From the NCBI GenBank assembly GCA_947175455.1, contig CAMWMW010000120.1, positions 1 to 6,214 of the forward strand: 6,214 bases of DNA. Direction: 5' to 3'. Made by a program: the position numbers and the translations under genes. The notes below the pieces were generated by a model, which worked only from the letters and a program-made list of their open reading frames with translations, did no database searches and was not told where the DNA came from. Below are positions 6,070 to 6,214 of this stretch, piece by piece (within the stretch, counting starts at the first letter, position 1; the number at the start of each line of letters is the position of its first letter). The DNA comes from an uncultured Porphyromonadaceae bacterium. GTDB taxonomy: Bacteria; Bacteroidota; Bacteroidia; Bacteroidales; Muribaculaceae.

Positions 6070-6214
6070 CCGAATTTTCTGCTGAAAATTTCAACAAACC
6101 GGCGTTTGACCTCTTCCATCGAAGCCGGACTGCCGCACTCTCTCTCTATTGATGTAACGCCTTTGTCGACAAAGCCACAGGGATTTATCGCCGAAAACGC
6201 CGACAAGTCCGTAT
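6027..6214 (-). CDS. lipB: Lipoyl (octanoyl) transferase LipB, C-terminal fragment
   Basis: Reading the minus strand from 6212 gives 61 codons and a TAG stop at 6029-6027; the rest of the gene lies beyond the right edge. The fragment begins TDLSAFSAINPCGFVDKGVT and continues with SIEREC, then MEEVKRRFVEIFSRKFG. The INPCGF...KGVTS segment matches the LipB active-site region, where the Cys of Pro-Cys-Gly (codon at 6179-6177) forms the acyl-enzyme. LipB moves octanoate from acyl carrier protein to the E2 and GcvH lipoyl domains, the first step of lipoate assembly in the cytoplasm. The catalytic Lys would be upstream, out of view. The last 14 codons, including the stop, overlap the end of mlaF tail to tail. 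The tail after about residue 48 (YSDLDLLSYSRSR) has no motif I recognise and lies mostly in the overlap. Confidence 0.85.
   Translation of the reverse strand, partial: TDLSAFSAINPCGFVDKGVTSIERECGSPASMEEVKRRFVEIFSRKFGYSDLDLLSYSRSR
6073..6090. repeat. Short AT-rich inverted repeat just past the mlaF stop
   Basis: AATTTTC (6073-6079) and GAAAATT (6084-6090) form a perfect 7-base stem with a TGCT loop, three bases after the mlaF stop and inside the lipB coding sequence. The stem has only one G-C pair and no T tract follows it, so it would be a weak terminator at best. It is listed because it is the only hairpin I noticed at this convergent junction. Confidence 0.25.

Noticed and set aside
6073..6090. 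Hairpin after mlaF as a confirmed intrinsic terminator
   Set aside because: The stem is 7 bases with one G-C pair and lacks a following T run, so it is recorded only as a weak repeat.
1..6214. Defence system, mobile element, CRISPR array or novel biosynthetic cluster
   Set aside because: No transposase, integrase, direct repeats with spacers, or unknown multi-gene set was found. Every gene belongs to a recognisable family, and the CPBP protease alone does not justify calling an immunity system.

Overview
The window looks like a compact chromosomal segment from a Bacteroidota, most likely gut Bacteroidales; the family (perhaps Muribaculaceae) is a guess. The main evidence is a perfect Bacteroidota-type promoter (TTTG, 20 bases, TAATTTTG) in the only real intergenic gap, together with A-rich leaders lacking Shine-Dalgarno sequences. 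Protein styles (EFR1-type flavodoxin-ferredoxin, LptB, a lone MlaE/MlaF pair) also fit. All calls were made by reading the sequence, without database searches.

Layout from left to right. Positions 1-243 (+) hold the 3' end of a TrkH-type potassium transporter gene that began before the window. It runs tail to tail into a five-gene minus-strand operon, transcribed from about 4425 down to 214: udk (uridine kinase), lptB (ATPase of the lipopolysaccharide exporter), a CPBP/CAAX-type membrane protease, holA (DNA polymerase III delta subunit) and an EFR1-type flavodoxin/2[4Fe-4S] protein. Each of the four junctions in this operon overlaps, by 11, 1, 20 and 1 bases. A 139-base gap (4402-4540) carries two head-to-head promoters whose elements interlock, plus an inverted repeat in the mlaE leader. 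On the plus strand follow mlaE and mlaF (permease and ATPase of an MCE-type phospholipid transporter, ATGA overlap). mlaF then converges on, and overlaps by 43 bases, the 3' end of a minus-strand lipB (octanoyltransferase) gene that runs off the right edge and contains the catalytic Pro-Cys-Gly motif.

How the genes fit together. Most are housekeeping genes. A possible theme is the outer membrane: LptB powers lipopolysaccharide export and MlaEF moves phospholipid, and the two transcription units start from one shared promoter region. udk, holA and the EFR1 protein have no obvious link to that theme and may share the operon only for expression.

I found no mobile element, CRISPR array, tRNA, rRNA, defence system or clearly novel multi-gene system. 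There is no gene-free stretch longer than 139 bases. The most interesting signals are the interlocked divergent promoters, the leader hairpin of mlaE, the N-terminal extension of LptB, and the two convergent gene overlaps with no obvious terminator.
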